A stretch of DNA of 64,000 nucleotides from Zygophlyctis sp. KS116. Its lineage: Eukaryota > Chytridiomycota. Location of the stretch: NCBI GenBank assembly GCA_054661495.1, contig BAAFSQ010000016.1, positions 1 through 64,000 on the forward strand. The letters run 5' to 3'. Below the pieces are notes generated by a model that saw nothing but the letters and a program-made list of their open reading frames with translations, ran no database searches and was not told the DNA's origin. Shown piece after piece: positions 32,694 through 45,483 of the stretch. The position numbers were made by a program, and so were the translations under genes. Positions within the stretch are counted from its first letter, which is position 1, and each line of letters begins with the position of its first letter.

Positions 32694-34685
32694 ATGAAAC
32701 TGCAAGCACAAGTTTTTGACAATGGAGTTGCAATAACCGCTAAAATTGAATTGGATGTAGAAAAGTATATTCCTGCAGTTGCATTGGCTGCTCTAAAGAT
32801 ACCTCAGACTATTCCTCCTCCAGTTCAAGAGGGAGATTCGGTTCCGTTAAGATGTTTTGATCCGGGATTCAAGAATACTATAGTCTGCAAAACTAATATA
32901 TCTTTAATAGAGCCGGATGGAAAATGCTACTATCGTGGATATGATTTGGAAGACTTGGTGGCTAGATGTAACTATTTGGAAGTTTCTTTTCTATTAATAC
33001 ACGGTTATTTACCAAACTCTGTAGAGTATGATAACTGGGCTTATCAAGTACTTCATCATACTTATATTCATACGGAATTACAAGGTCAAATGGCAACTTT
33101 TAGATATGATGCTCATCCGATGGGGATGTTTTTAGCTACGCTTGGTAATTACTAGAAAATTTAGAATTTAGCATCACTATCTACGTTTCATCCTGAAGCT
33201 AATCCGGCTTTAAAAGGTGTTGATATGTATACTAAAGGTGATTCTATACAAGCAAATAGGAAAAGAGCAATCTTTAGAATGTTGGGGAAATCAATGACAA
33301 TAGCTTGTAATACTTATAGGCATAGAATAGGTATGGGAAATTTGGGATTTTAATAAATTAGGGCGTCCATACAATAGTCCAATGCCAAATTGCAAAAATT
33401 ATGCTGAAAATATTTTATACATGGTTGACAAATTAAATGAAGTAGATTATAAACCTGATGGTCGATTAGTTAGAATTCTTGATAAAATATTGATTATACT
33501 TGCTGGTAATTTTTTTAAAGCTTATTTTTTTAGAGCATGGAAGTACTTGCTCTACAGTCATGATGAGGCATTTAGTTTCTAGTGGTGTTGATCCTTATAC
33601 TGCTCTGGCTGGGGCTGGAAGTGCGCTATTTGGAGAACGGAAAAGGTGTTTTTTTAAACTCATTATTAGTGCTGCAGTGATTGATATGATTAAGAAGATT
33701 GAATCGTTAGAAAATATTCCTTCATACTTGGATCATATTGTTAATAAGAAGCCTTACAAGACTGATAAGAAACCACCACTTTTGCAGGGTTTCGGACATC
33801 GAATATACAAGGGAATAGATCCAAGAGTGAAGATGTGCAAGGAGTTGGCTTTTGAGGTGATGCAGTGATTAATAATCTCTAGTTATTTGATTTAATGGGG
33901 AAAGATAGTACTATTGAAATCGCCATTGCCTTAGAAGAGCAGGCAATAGCTCATCCTTGGTTTATTGAGCGTAATCTCTTTTCAAATATTGATTACTGGA
34001 CGGCCATTCTATTTTACACTTTGGGATTTCCTGAAGATATGTTCCCTGTATGGTCTATGGTTCCTCGTATATCTGGATTTATTGCGCATTGGCTCGAGTC
34101 TTTAGATGATCCAGAGTATAAAATTTATAGGCCAAGGCAAATTTTCACTGGTATGAAATATTCCTGATTATAAATAGGAATACCTCATCGATTGTACGAG
34201 GAAGATAACCGGTCTGTAACTGCCTCGTCTTCTCTGGATGCGCGATATGCTAAATCAGATCCTCAGGCTGCCATACGGCGTAATACTGGTGATCAAAGAT
34301 CATCAGCTGATATTCTTGCGCTGATCACAAAAACAGAATCTGAAATCAAACGAGTCAAGTCTGAAATGGCTTCTAGTCATGAACATTTAGAAAAGGTAGA
34401 TACGCCAATTACTGACACTGGTGCTTCAGGGGCTGCTATTTTATCCGCGAGCTGGATGACTAGACAATATTCTCAAGGCAGGTCGATGTCTGATATGAGC
34501 AAGGTATGTTGTTTTATCTTAAATATTAGAAACTGGACCTGCTTCAGATGGAGCTGATCAGTTTAAAGGAGAAACAAAAAAATATGACTTCGCCAGTAGA
34601 TCAGCAGTTTCCTGATCTCAGCTCCGGCGGTCGAAGCTCTCCTCGAGCTATCAACAAGGATACTACTCATGGAATCAAAAAATAA
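32694..34685 (+). CDS. Citrate synthase 2, divergent and probably inactive, with a coiled-coil extension
   Basis: Paralogue of the gene at 6110, same [28 protein letters not shown] and [13 protein letters not shown] motifs. Seven introns of about 24-30 nt restore the frame. Where citrate synthase 1 has [14 protein letters not shown], this copy reads GERKSAAVIDMI, so the oxaloacetate-binding catalytic His and its Gly-rich loop are missing. DHELN is also changed to EHGST. The later Asp region (NIDYWTA) remains. There is an N-terminal extension of about 60 residues and a C-terminal tail of about 150 residues rich in Ser, with a coiled coil (LITKTESEIKRVKSEMASSH and LDLLQMELISLKEKQKN). It is more likely a structural or regulatory paralogue than an enzyme. 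Confidence 0.82.
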
Positions 34686-34714
34686 GAGTAAAATGAATAA
34701 ATATCTCTGATTTT

Positions 34715-36920
34715 CTACTTATTGTCTTCGTAAAGCTTGCCTAGAATCGATGCAATTCCATCCTTTTTATGCTTGATGTACTTTTCGGGATTCTTGGAAA
34801 AATCGCTTGCTGTTTTTAATGATGAAGAAAAAAATTACCATTATATCTATCGTAAAATCTTTCGTACATTGGTAATAATATATCTCTTATATCTTTGACC
34901 ACTTGCTGTCTAAGGTCGACATCTGGAACTGAGTACGACGTGCTTGTTTTTGCAAATTCATCAAATGATTCATTGAAGCCCTTTAATCATAAATTAGCCA
35001 TTAAATACCTTAAATCTTTCTTTTATCCCTTCTTTTTGTTTTGAAGTCAGCGCATTTACGATAGCACCATCTTGAACATTGGTTGAATCCATTAGAAATT
35101 GAACGCAAGGTATCCAACTACGGATTTAAAAATAAGTATTTTACGTGCTTTTGTAGAGGTCCATCTGTTTAGATAGAAGTCGACTTATATTCTCCAAAAC
35201 AGACTTTTCAATAACATCGTTGAGTTCTGATGTTTGAATGCTTTTCTTAATATAGTGAAAATTATTTAATAGAAAAACGGCAGAGAATACTGCTTTCTTG
35301 TATCCTTTTGCCTTAATTTCAGTGTCAACCAAAAGCGCTTCAATTACTAAGATAATTACAAGATCTTACTTACCCCGGCATATTAATTGCGAAAAGGTTT
35401 TAATATTTACGAAATTCCCACTCTAAAAATAAAATTATTTTGAAATTTTACATTTTGCTTCTCCAATATCAAACTGATTGCCACTTTATATTCATGCAAT
35501 CGTTTTAGAGTATTTAAAGTTGTACTGGTAACTTCATGAATCGTTGCATCAGGCGCTAGAGCTGATAATTTGTTGGGATCAGTCTTTTAATTAGAATTTC
35601 AGCTAAATTACGTTGAGATCACCAATTAAAGATTTCAGAAATAATACAACTACCGTGTTTAATGATTCTTGATAATTCACAAATTCATTTCCTTTTGGTC
35701 CTATATTTCCAAACTATACTTTAAAAGCACAAAAAATACTTCCAGTGCTTCGGTATCACTAAATTCATGTATCGCATTCCATATATCTAAAACAATCGCC
35801 ACATCCCCAAACTCTTTCTTTTGAAGACTCTTTTTAGTTCTATTATAAGCAGATTCTGCAGGCTCTAAAAACTTTTCCGTAGCTTTAGCAAAGACACTAC
35901 CAAAAATGAGCGATCCATACACAGGACTGAAAAACTTTTGAATAAGATCCTTTTCATTCTTTTTTTAAGATTTAAAGTAAACTACCTTCATTAACCATGC
36001 CATCCTTTTATAATAAACAATCAGTAATGTAGAACCTTTATCATATCTGATAGACTTTAAACCGTGTTCCTGTTCTTTTGCCGCCTTATAAATGTCCTTT
36101 AGTGACTGATTTACAAAGTTTTCCCGAGCCGTTTTGTAAATTTCTGCAAAGTTAGAAGCAGCTCCAGCACTATTTACAGATAATTCTAAGTAACGTGTCA
36201 GATTGATTGCTTTTTGAAGTTTATCCTTTGGTAAATGAGGATAACCTTAATTTAATTTTAAATTTCTTACCAACACCATCAAACGCCTTAGCTTCTAACG
36301 GCTCACTGATAAGTTCTAACCATTCTGAGAGCTTTACGTCCAAATTAGCATAAGCCTTTTTTTGCAACTCTTTCTATCAAGAATTAATCCAACAAATTTT
36401 ACCAGACCAATCATAGAAGCATCCCCCGCTGTATACTTTAGATCTTGTAATTTTTCAATTGCCTCTTTGATCCTCTTCATAGATTCTAAATAATCTTCCA
36501 GATGCTCATCAACTATCCTAACCGTGTCAATTAAGTTGTTGTACCCAGTGTTAATAGTAGCCTCTTCAGCAGAGAGCACATCAAAGAGAGATGTTAATTT
36601 TCCAACAATAGACTTCATTTGATTAACGCCTACATTTAAGACACGACTTGTTACGTTCTTCTACTTTAGTGAGCTTCTGAGTTGCAGCATGAATGGGTAT
36701 AATTACTCCTTCTAGTTTACTCAATCGTTGATCTATAGATGTCAGCATTCCAGTCTAAAGCCTAAAAAAACTTGTAAATTACCACTTTGTCTGAAAACAC
36801 ATTTGTCCGAGTTAAACTCATTTCCAAGACTTGTAATTCCTTTTGGTCTTGTTCCAGTTTCAGTTGAAGCTGTCGCTGCTTCTCAAAACGAGACTCTGCC
36901 TTGGAAGCGGACGATATCAT
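34715..36920 (-). CDS. EXO70: Exocyst complex subunit Exo70
   Basis: About ten exons with short introns; many boundaries are inferred. The start is MISSASKAESRFEKQRQLQL, an N-terminal coiled coil, followed by a helix-rich body (TGYNNLIDTVRIVDEHLEDY; PVYGSLIFGSVFAKATEKFL). The conserved Exo70 C-terminus is FNESFDEFAKTSTSYSVPDV, then LRQQVVKDIRDILLPMYERF, then KNPEKYIKHKK. The Y-x-(I/V)PD-x-x-LR and Y-x-x-F motifs are diagnostic. Exo70 binds phosphoinositides at the plasma membrane and tethers secretory vesicles; basic Lys/His residues at the C-terminus fit lipid binding. It converges with citrate synthase 2 with about 30 bp between stops. Confidence 0.78.
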
Positions 36921-36985
36921 AAACGGGAAATTAAAATAGATTCAGTTCACATTTTAAGAAAAACCACTGTCCCCAATCAAATTCA

Positions 36986-38589
36986 TTAAAATACTGCCGC
37001 CTCGCCAAACCTCTTTTTGAGCTCTGCTGCCGCCCAATCCCTGAACTCATTCTTTAACATTGCAGGGATTCCAAAAGTAGATCTTGCTTGATTGCCATGA
37101 ACATAGCGTAACGCACATTCTTCCTTGAAAGCATCCAATCCCCCCATTTTTTCAATCAAATATTCTTTGGCTCTATTCTTGAACTCTAGACGGAAATCTC
37201 TAGGAGTATCTGAATAAGTTGGCATAACAGACTCTAATACTCTAATAGTTTAGTAAAAAATAAATTTACTTATTGTATAATTCTAGTCCTGAATCATTTA
37301 CGACAGCGTGCTTAACATCAGTTCTAGACACTTTTCTGATTTGATCTGAAGATTCATCAGCCTGAATAGCCCTTTTTTCACCTCGCGGTTCTTTATCCAA
37401 TACAGCTTGAACACTCTTCATATACTTGAATTTTTCACAAAAAGAATCCAGAAAACTATCAGCCATTTCTTGAGGAATAGCCAAGACTTTAATGTCAACT
37501 CCAGGAACATTCAATTTACGCTCTTCCAAAGAATTACTGAGCACAAACGCTTTAACAAAGAGTGCAAATTGCGGTAGATTTAAATTCAAATCTGTAAACT
37601 TCTTTTCGACAATTTCAACCCAAGATATCCATCCTGGAAATGAAGCTTCCTTTGATATTCTCTTCTTTTTAGATGCACTTGACTTTTCTTTTTCAATTTG
37701 AACTTTACCAGATTCTCTTCTTCTTGGAGAGGCAGTCTAACATTAAAAATTTTAAATTTACTTTTCCTAAAATTCTTGCTTGCTCTTCCTTCCATTTAGC
37801 CAACGGACCTCTATCCAGCATTCCTTGCTCAATCTTTTCATCTAACCATTCCCCAAAAGTTTCTTGTAATTTTTCTGGAAGCGCTACAACAATCTTATTC
37901 TTTTCATTCAACACTTTACACTTTTTAACCTTTTCTTCTGGTATATTTTCCAATAAAAATTCTGTAAATGCTGCTTGTAATCTTTGTTTAGCAAGCATTG
38001 CCATTTGTCCCAAACTTCCTGGATGACTTTCTTTAATGACATCAGTCCATGAAATTAGAGTATCTCCGTCCAACTCTTCAAAAGCTTCTTCTTCCTCTTC
38101 TTTATCACTAGCCAGAGTCTTTTCTACTAGATTCTTTTTTGGAGAAACTCGCTTTGGGATAACCTCTTCAACCTCTGAAACAACTTCTTCGGCGTATGCT
38201 TCAGACGGAGTTTGTTCAGAATCTGAAAGAACTTCTTCCACAGACTCTATTTCCCTTGAAGTTTGCTTGACTCTTTCTGGAGAAACATGTCTTTCTTTAA
38301 TAGGAGAAACCTTTTTCTGTGCTGGTGACTGACTAGTTTTGACAGGACTTTTGGTTAAAACTTGAATTTCCGCCTGGTCTTCCTCTCCACCTTCCAATTC
38401 CTTAATTCTAGTGAGAAGCTTTGAAATCAGTTCATCCTTTTGAGCAAGTTTCTCATTGATTTGAACTCTACTTTCCAGTTCTTCAATGTATTTGTTCTTG
38501 TAGTATTCTACAGTCTCTTGCGATGACTTTGGGCTTTTCCCCGAAAACATTGAAGTTAACATTTCGATTTTCTCCGATCTGTAGGACAT
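36986..38589 (-). CDS. GIP-module family paralogue A
   Basis: Three exons; introns of 25 nt (after ARILGK) and 28 nt (after LYN). Start ATG 38587-38589. The N-terminal coiled coil is EYYKNKYIEELESRVQINEK. An acidic Ser/Lys linker follows. Module 1 starts LISWTDVIKESHPGSLGQMA and ends VALPEKLQETFGEWLDEKI; module 2 starts GWISWVEIVEKKF and ends LAIPQEMADSFLDSF. The last exon encodes MPTYSDTPRDFRLEFKNRAK and ends STFGIPAMLKNEFRDWAAAE. I do not recognise the family. Linkers carry Lys/Arg clusters, so a nuclear location is plausible. It is the outermost minus-strand copy and starts 65 bp behind the Exo70 gene. Confidence 0.75.
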
Positions 38590-38650
38590 TATCTGCAGAT
38601 TCAATTTTTAATTTGTGATGTAAAAATGTAAAAAAAATTAAAAAGTAATT

Positions 38651-38723
38651 CGAGACCGGCAGGGTTCGAACCTGCGACCTTCTGGTTCGAAGCCAGACGC
38701 GCTACCGATTACGCCACGACCCC
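38651..38723 (-). tRNA. tRNA-Arg (anticodon UCG)
   Basis: 73 nt, minus strand. The anticodon stem TCTGG/CCAGA closes the loop CTTCGAA, giving anticodon TCG, which reads CGA. The T arm is GCAGG-TTCGAAC-CCTGC. The acceptor stem pairs GGGGTCG with CGGTCTC using several G-U pairs, with G as discriminator. No intron and no encoded CCA, as expected for a eukaryotic nuclear tRNA. It lies between array paralogue A and the GH76 gene. Confidence 0.93.
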
Positions 38724-38870
38724 GATGAATGATTAAAATTTGCACTGCTATATATAGCAATATTATTTGCATTTGCACTTTTGCTAGTTTTGAAAAATCG
38801 AGTTGGATAGATACTACTGAGCTTCTTCAAAATGAATAAAATCGCTATTTATTCTTTTCAGTTTATATTC

Positions 38871-40240
38871 TTATAATTGTAGGAGAGCTGATAAAATCAA
38901 AGACAATGTTTCCTTAATTCCAAAATTTCCTATTCCGCTATTCGAAGAAGGAGGTCGAGTAGGATTAATTTTATCAGATCCAGATGACTGATTTTCTGTT
39001 ATAGAGATAGAAGGCTGATTTTCTATTATAGAGATAGATGGCTGATTTTCTATCACTATCATTGCATTAAAAAGTTCCATAGCATTAATTTGATTATGGA
39101 CATTTAAAGGTGGATTAGAATATCCAGGGAGCCAGAAATTACTGCAAGAAAATTCTGAATTGCATGTGGAATTCATTGCAACTGCAGAGGTAGACACCAA
39201 CTTTTTAATTGAATCCTTGATAGAGTTGTCATTACAGTTTTCGAATAAATGGAATAAACCTCTTATAGCAACACCTTTAAATTGTGGCTGATTTTCTTTA
39301 CAACCTCCAGATATTTCACATTGATCAGTTATAATTTCACGATCAGTAAAAACAGTTTGAAAATAAGATAAAACAATTTTAGCATCAGTCAAATATTTGA
39401 TATCTCCTGTGGCTTTGAATAACCATCCAGCTCCTGAAAGAAAAAGTCCTGAATTATAAGAATGCTGATTTTTTTCTATCTGCCAACACTGAGTAGCGTA
39501 TTGACCATCATATATTATTCCTGTATCTGTTACTAAACCAGACTCTTTTAGCCAATTGTACATATCAATAGAATTTTTCAAAATTGATTGATCATTGGTT
39601 AAAAGGAACAATCGTACTCCAAGAACTATTCCTTGAACATTTGAAATTGTAGACTTGTATAGACGATGATTGTCTATATTACTATTTCTATCACGCATCC
39701 AATAAATTCCACCTCCACATTCATTATCCCATTGAGAAAACATTTGATCAAAAGTATTTCTAGCTAATTGGATATACTTGACGCCATTAGGCATATTTGC
39801 ATCTGATCCTAATATTTCAGCTCCTCGAATTACTTGACTTTAACATGATTAAAATTACCTGCCAATCCGTACCATCCCAAATCATCATTCCATCGACCAC
39901 GAATCTGCCAGCTCCCATCAATTCTTGGTCCAATAAAAGATGCCGTCTCCCCAAAGGATGCATTTCCTAATGCACCACCAATCACATTAAGATAACGATC
40001 ATCTTTAGAAGTATAAGAATACTCCATCATTGCACCCCAAAACATACCCATTTCAAACCACTGGAATCCAGAAGAGGTTTCAGATTCAACAGGCGGAATT
40101 ACACCCATTTCGTTTGGAGAATAATATGCCATCAGATTATCAGCGACTTTTGCTGCTGCTTCCAAAATTGAAGCTTTGCTATTTATGGAGAATGCAGCAT
40201 TTGCCACTCTGATAGCCAACAGAAAGACAAAAAAATGCAT
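38871..40240 (-). CDS. GH76 alpha-1,6-mannanase-like, GPI-anchored (Dfg5/Dcw1 type)
   Basis: A signal peptide (MHFFVFLLAIRVANA) opens the protein. Exons are joined by a 26-nt intron after YGLAG. The catalytic Asp pair is in GRWNDDLGWYGLA. Other GH76 features are WDNECGGGIYWMRD, GQYATQCWQIEKNQHSYNSG and FKGVAIRGLFHLF. The C-terminus has Ser/Pro-rich sequence and ends in a hydrophobic GPI signal (IKETLSLILSALLQL). Fungal Dfg5/Dcw1 transfer GPI proteins into the cell wall; the same role is likely. A short repeat (ENQPSISI twice, then ENQSSG) precedes the GPI signal. Confidence 0.88.
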
Positions 40241-40432
40241 TGGATGTGATAGACTTCAAGTCCCTAACCAAGTAAAAATCAAGTGCTTGGATTAAAAGAT
40301 CTACATGTCAAGGCTGTAGATGCGCATGTAAATTTGATTGCTTGTTAGTCACTGACTGATGGTAGACGACTATTTCCCCCACAAATATGCGATAGTGATG
40401 TCATCGTCACAGTTTCTCAAAAGTCTACGGAA

Positions 40433-41585
40433 ATGGACTCTAATAAGGTTTTAAAGGCGCTAGAAGATAAATGCAGACTGCAGGAACAGCTTAATGCTAA
40501 AAACGAAATAATCGCTCAATTACAATCTCAGATTTCCATACTGACGGCTTCAAGAAAGCTTAAAAGAAGAGTTTCTTTCAGTGATCTAGAATCGGCACTT
40601 GATGAAGATGACAGATTGCAATTCAGATCTACAATCATTAATGCTAAAAGTTTGTACTGTAGAAATATAAACTAATTGATAGATCAGCCTCCCGGAGCAG
40701 CCGATGGATCCATTCTGGTGCTAAAGATTTCAAAAATATAAGCATTGATGGAAAGAAGAGTTCTATTCCAAAATCTAAAAGATTGTCTAAAACTAATCTC
40801 AAGCGATCATCAGAGGGAAGTGATAACGGTATTGAAACTCTAATCTAAACTTAGAGCGTGTACCATATGAAACCAAGGTTGAGGAAATGGAGGGAAATCC
40901 AAATGAAAATATATCTCTTAGGTCAATAATTGAAGATCGGCATAGAGGAAGCTGGGGAGGCATGACTTCTCATCAAAAAATCTCGTTATACAATGCTACA
41001 ACAGCTTTTTTGAAATCTAATAATTTATCTGTAGGGGACAAATTACAAAAATTGGAAATGCCGCGAGCTTTCAAAGTCATTTTTGATGAATATCTTGATT
41101 TTGTAATAGATCAAGATATCTTTGCTAGTTCTAGATCCAAAAACAAAGAGGACAAAATTTCAGATGAACAGATTTTTAATGATGCATTGATTAGACTAAA
41201 AAAGCGCCACCAAGTGGATAGAGCGAATTCTTTAGCTAAAAAAGAATCTACTAAGAGAATATCATTTGGTAAATCTGAAGATTCAGAAATGTTATCTCTC
41301 TCTTCGAGAAAAAAGAGAAAAACTTCTCCAAAGCACCTCAACGGTCCAAAAAAATCGAATTTCTCAAATTTGAGAAATACCAAGAAAATATCATCTGATA
41401 ACAGTGATTTAAAATCAGCGAAAATCCATGCTAAAGCAAATCAGGGGCGAAATAGCCTTTTAGTGGCATCTGTCACAGAGAAATCTTTAAAAGCAAAAAA
41501 AGCCAGCGCAACTAAACTGAAATCTTCAAAATATGAGAAGCATCATGTTGATTTAAGCTCGCTATTCTCGTGGTTTTCCTCTTAA
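40433..41585 (+). CDS. GIP-module family paralogue B (inverted copy, one module)
   Basis: Three exons with introns of about 24-26 nt. The N-terminus MDSNKVLKALEDKCRLQEQL resembles the coiled-coil start of the minus-strand paralogues. The single module begins ENISLRSIIEDRHRGSWGGM and ends with LEMPRAFKVIFDEYLDFVI; it is closest to module 1 of paralogue D, which has a similar HSGTVGMLTNREK stretch. The rest is a Ser/Lys-rich basic tail with no further module. It has the opposite orientation to the rest and is convergent with paralogue C, with 70 bp between stops. No C-terminal module exon is present. Confidence 0.65.
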
Positions 41586-41655
41586 CGAATTTGTAAAGAA
41601 TAAAACAATTTTTACCAAAAAATAGACAATATTTACAAGAGCTGCTATTAACCTC

Positions 41656-43498
41656 TTATTTATTTAGAATAGTTTGTTCATCATCAAAATCTTCTTCTTC
41701 TTCTTCCCTTTCAGGTGGTATGACTATAGTATTAAAGCTATTTTCAGCGTGACTTGCAAACCATAATTCGAATTCATCCTTTAGTATAGCTGGAATTCCA
41801 TAATCCCGTTGATCATCAGTCTCCTCGTCTTCAGAGTCAGAGTCATCTGAAAAACATACAAAACAGTGATCAGGTTCCAGGCCAGCTGGGAGTAGAGATC
41901 CATTCAAAAAATACTTTATCGCATTCCGTATTTTCCCCTCAAAATTTGAATCATTCAACAAATCATCAAATTCTGAAACAAACTTATCTTCAATTATATC
42001 CCTCCAATGGAATAGCTCTGTACCATTCAAAACTGCCTTCCTAAAAGGACGCATAACATGTTGAGAATCAGTAAATTTAAAAATCCCAGAATTTAATGTT
42101 GGAAATTGTTCTGGGACACGATTTTTATCTGCCAAAGGTTGTTTTTCTACGTCCAAATGTGCCGGTTCTACAACTTCAACACCTGATCTAGCCTTATCAT
42201 TAGATGTATCCAAAGAGAGACATTTTGGAATCTGCCAAGTGATTTTTGGATGAACTTTATTTCCTCCGTTTTGATGATAATGAAACATTGAAAGAAAAGA
42301 ATTAAAAAACTCTTCTTCTGTTTCAGAAGGAACACCCCATGCTGAATCTTTTTCAATCTCTGCCTGAACTACTTTGAATGCAATATTTCGAGATAGGAAG
42401 TAATCCCGAACAAACTCCTCGTGTATAAAACCTACTATAAATGAAGGAAATCTAATTCGAACTATTTCTAACCAGGACCTGAACTCTGGATAAACTAGTG
42501 CCAAAGAGTCTGGAAATTCTTGATATTCGTTCCCATGCTTCTATAATATAAAAAATAAAAAAATATTTTACAACTCCTAAAACAGGCTGCATTTTTGCAT
42601 TTCTTTTCTTCTCTTTCACTTTTGAATCTAATAGTCCAGCACCAATTCTTTCAGAAAACCAATCACTAAAATCATCTGCCCAATCTTCTGGAATAGCAAT
42701 CAAAGGTATTCCATTCTTATTTATAGCAGCACAATACATTATATCTCTCCAATGTAACCGTGTAGATAAGAAATCATGTACTGCTTGTTCGATTCTAAAT
42801 TTGTCTGTAAAATTTAAATGACTTAGAGATCCAGGATGCGTAGATTTAATAATTTCAGCCCAACATATTAACGACTCTTGTAATTGATTAGACCATGAAA
42901 CATATTTTGCTGGATCAATTTCAATTGGCGGTAATTCCTTTTCCTGTTTTGGAGTTGATTCTACAGACTTTCTGACAGGAGTCCTCTTCTTCTTTTCCAC
43001 TTCCTTTTTCCTGTCAACTTCTCTTTTTCTCTCCGCTTCCTTTTTCTTCTTGTTGACAGGATTCTTATTAATTTTAGAGCTTGAGAATGTTTTCTTTGGT
43101 ACAGAATTCTTGGGCGTATCGCTACAAACTTGCCTAGACGTTTCAGATGTCCTGGGTGTAACAAACTGGTTTTGATGGTGTTTGTATACTTTTGTATTAT
43201 GTTTTTCCTTTAAAGTTTTCCAATGATTTTCCATATGATTTTCCTGATGATTTTCCTTATGATTTTCCAGAGAGAATTCATATTGTGTAATTGTATCCTG
43301 CGTGCCTGTTAATTTTCCCTCTAATTCAGATATTTTACATATTTTCCTGGATATATTCTCTTCCATTGCAACAATTAATAGTGATTTTGACTCTACTTCC
43401 TGTCGTAACCTCAGAATATCTTCCAGCGTTGAAATATACTTGTCCTGATAATCAATTTTCATTTTAAAAAATTTATTTTCCCAAAAAAACTCCATCAT
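41656..43498 (-). CDS. GIP-module family paralogue C
   Basis: Two main exons joined by a 29-31 nt intron near 42545. The likely coiled-coil start is MKIDYQDKYISTLEDILRLR (a further ATG lies 36 nt upstream, three bases from the previous stop). The linker is basic and Lys/Glu-rich. Module 1: ICWAEIIKSTHPGSLSHLNF to LIAIPEDWADDFSDWFSER. Module 2: FRSWLEIVRIRFPSF to AWGVPSETEEEFFNSF. Module 3: LFHWRDIIEDKFVSEFDDLL to RDYGIPAILKDEFELWFASH, split by an acidic Asp/Glu/Ser insert. The end is acidic. Unlike its neighbours it lacks the separate C-terminal exon. Confidence 0.72.
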
Positions 43499-43501
43499 TG
43501 G

Positions 43502-45442
43502 CTAAAATAGCCGTTGTAATTCCTCTCTAGCCCAATCAAGGAAACTAGACTCTAGAAATTTAGGAACTCCAAAAGTTGTAAACATTGTATCATGTGCACG
43601 GGCCTGTAATTTACACAATTTTACATTTTCAGATCCCAATCTACCTCTAAGCCATTGAAGGACATTCTTCTTCATTATAAGACGTTTATCCTTGTCTTGT
43701 GTATTGTAATTTGGCATTAAAATTGTAAGTAATCTGTACATTTAGTAAAAATTAGTTATTACGTATTGTATCTAGTCATTGGAGGCTCTTTTTTAGGAGA
43801 TCCATTAGTGATAGAATTGTTGTTCACAATTGTTAAATCTTTGGTACTAGGAGCAGAGACTTGATCAAAGGAGGGAATGATGTTTTTCATTCTTTCTGGT
43901 AACACAGGATTTTGAGGTAAATCTTGAAAGGTTATAGAGTCTTTAATACTAGGCTCTAAAACTTCTTCTTGCTGAGAGTTTGAGAGAGAAGGATAAAATC
44001 TTGCTGTAAAGTCTTTCACATATTTATCCATCAAATTTGGTGGGATTCCCATTGATGAATGATTACCAACAGAGACAGATTTTGGAGATATTCCATTTTC
44101 TGTACAAAAGTTCATGGTAAATGTGATAAAACGTTTTTCTACTCCAATTTCTTTATCAAGACGCTGTTTTAAGAGTAAATCCCATGGTATCCATCCTTGG
44201 GTTGACTTTGATGATTCCAATACAGATCCAGAGACTCTATTGAAAATTTGGCTTTCTAAATCACGCATTTTTAGAGATTCATTAAATGATTTAGGAATAT
44301 TTTTAGAGGGAAGATCATAGCCTGTAGATTCCATTAATTCATCAATATCATCCAGAGCATTATTTATAATAATAGGACTCTTTGAAATTTCTTCTTCTTG
44401 GACTGATACAACATCATTCTCCTGAATGGGTTCAATTACCATACTTTGACCAGACTCCAGCTCTACCTCTTCTATTTCATCCAGTACAGATGGTATTATT
44501 TTCATGGTAAACCTTTGTTCAGTTTGAGGAACATAATCAGCCTTGTCTGACTCTAATTCAGACTCTGTATCACTAATTTTAGGAATATGTTTCTTTTTTT
44601 GATATTTCTCGACTACCTTTTCTTTAAAAGACAATTCAGGAGCTTCTTTCTCCATACTATCTTCATCAAAGAGTTTAACAAGTGCTGGATCTACTTTTGG
44701 GCTTTCTATTATTTGATTTGTAATAGATTTCCTTTTCAAAGGAGATCCAACCTCATCCTTGTTCTTTAACCTGAAAAATACTTACAACTTTAAAAACTCT
44801 CTTCTTCTTCTTAGCCTTTGGAGAAGAAAAAAGCCCTTCATCAATCTTTCGATCAAGATAATCATTATACTTGTTCACAAATCCCTTTGGAATATGTTCT
44901 GGATCAAGTGGTAGTTTGTATTTTTTCTGGAAATGTATAGTAGTATTTTTCAATTGTGTTTTTTCTCTGTTTGTGAGCATTCCAACAGTCCCAGAATGTC
45001 TAGAGTCTATTATAGAAGTAAGAGGAATCTGTTCTGCAAGATCTCCATCTGTTTCTGATCCTGAAGAGTCATAGACTGAGCTTTCCGAATCTGAATCTGA
45101 AACTAATTCTATTCTTCTTTTCCTAATTTCTCCTCTTGTTTGAACTAATTCTCTTCTTCTCAAATCTATTTCACCTCCAACATTTGTTTCTCTTCTTTCC
45201 TCTATTCCATCCGTCGTATGAGCTAGCTGCCCAGTTGAATAAACTATTTCTCTTGTTCTGTTGATCCTCTCTTGTTTCAAGTCTGGCAAGTTTGGCTTCA
45301 ACAGCTGAGCCTTGAGATCGATCACTTCACTCTGCAATGAGTTGACCTTGCCTTGAAGAATGATCTTATCGTTCAACAGTTGAATGTATTTGTCCTTGTA
45401 ATATTCAATGCTCATAAATTTATCAGCCCAAGCCTCAAACAT
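43502..45442 (-). CDS. GIP-module family paralogue D
   Basis: Three exons; a 22-nt intron after RVFKV and the conserved phase-2 intron after MTRYN (29 nt). The coiled coil is MSIEYYKDKYIQLLNDKIIL. An Arg/Glu-rich linker follows (RRRELVQTRGEIRKRRIEL). Module 1 reads IPLTSIIDSRHSGTVGMLTN to IPKGFVNKYNDYLDRKI. Module 2 starts GWIPWDLLLKQRLDKEIG and ends SSMGIPPNLMDKYVKDF. The last exon begins LLTILMPNYNTQ and ends FTTFGVPKFLESSFLDWARE. The start of paralogue C lies three bases after this stop. Confidence 0.72.
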
Positions 45443-45483
45443 TCCAAATCAAAGCCCTCACACGGCAAAATTCCATTAAATAC

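Noticed and set aside
36986-37225. C-terminal module exons read as separate genes starting at their ATG
   Set aside because: In every case a short phase-2 intron joins them in frame to the preceding exon, so they are treated as terminal exons; the alternative is kept as a finding.
44765-44786. A 15-nt intron GTAAGTATTTTTCAG in paralogue D
   Set aside because: Using that acceptor gives an immediate stop; the 22-nt version ending AAAG restores the frame and fits other introns.
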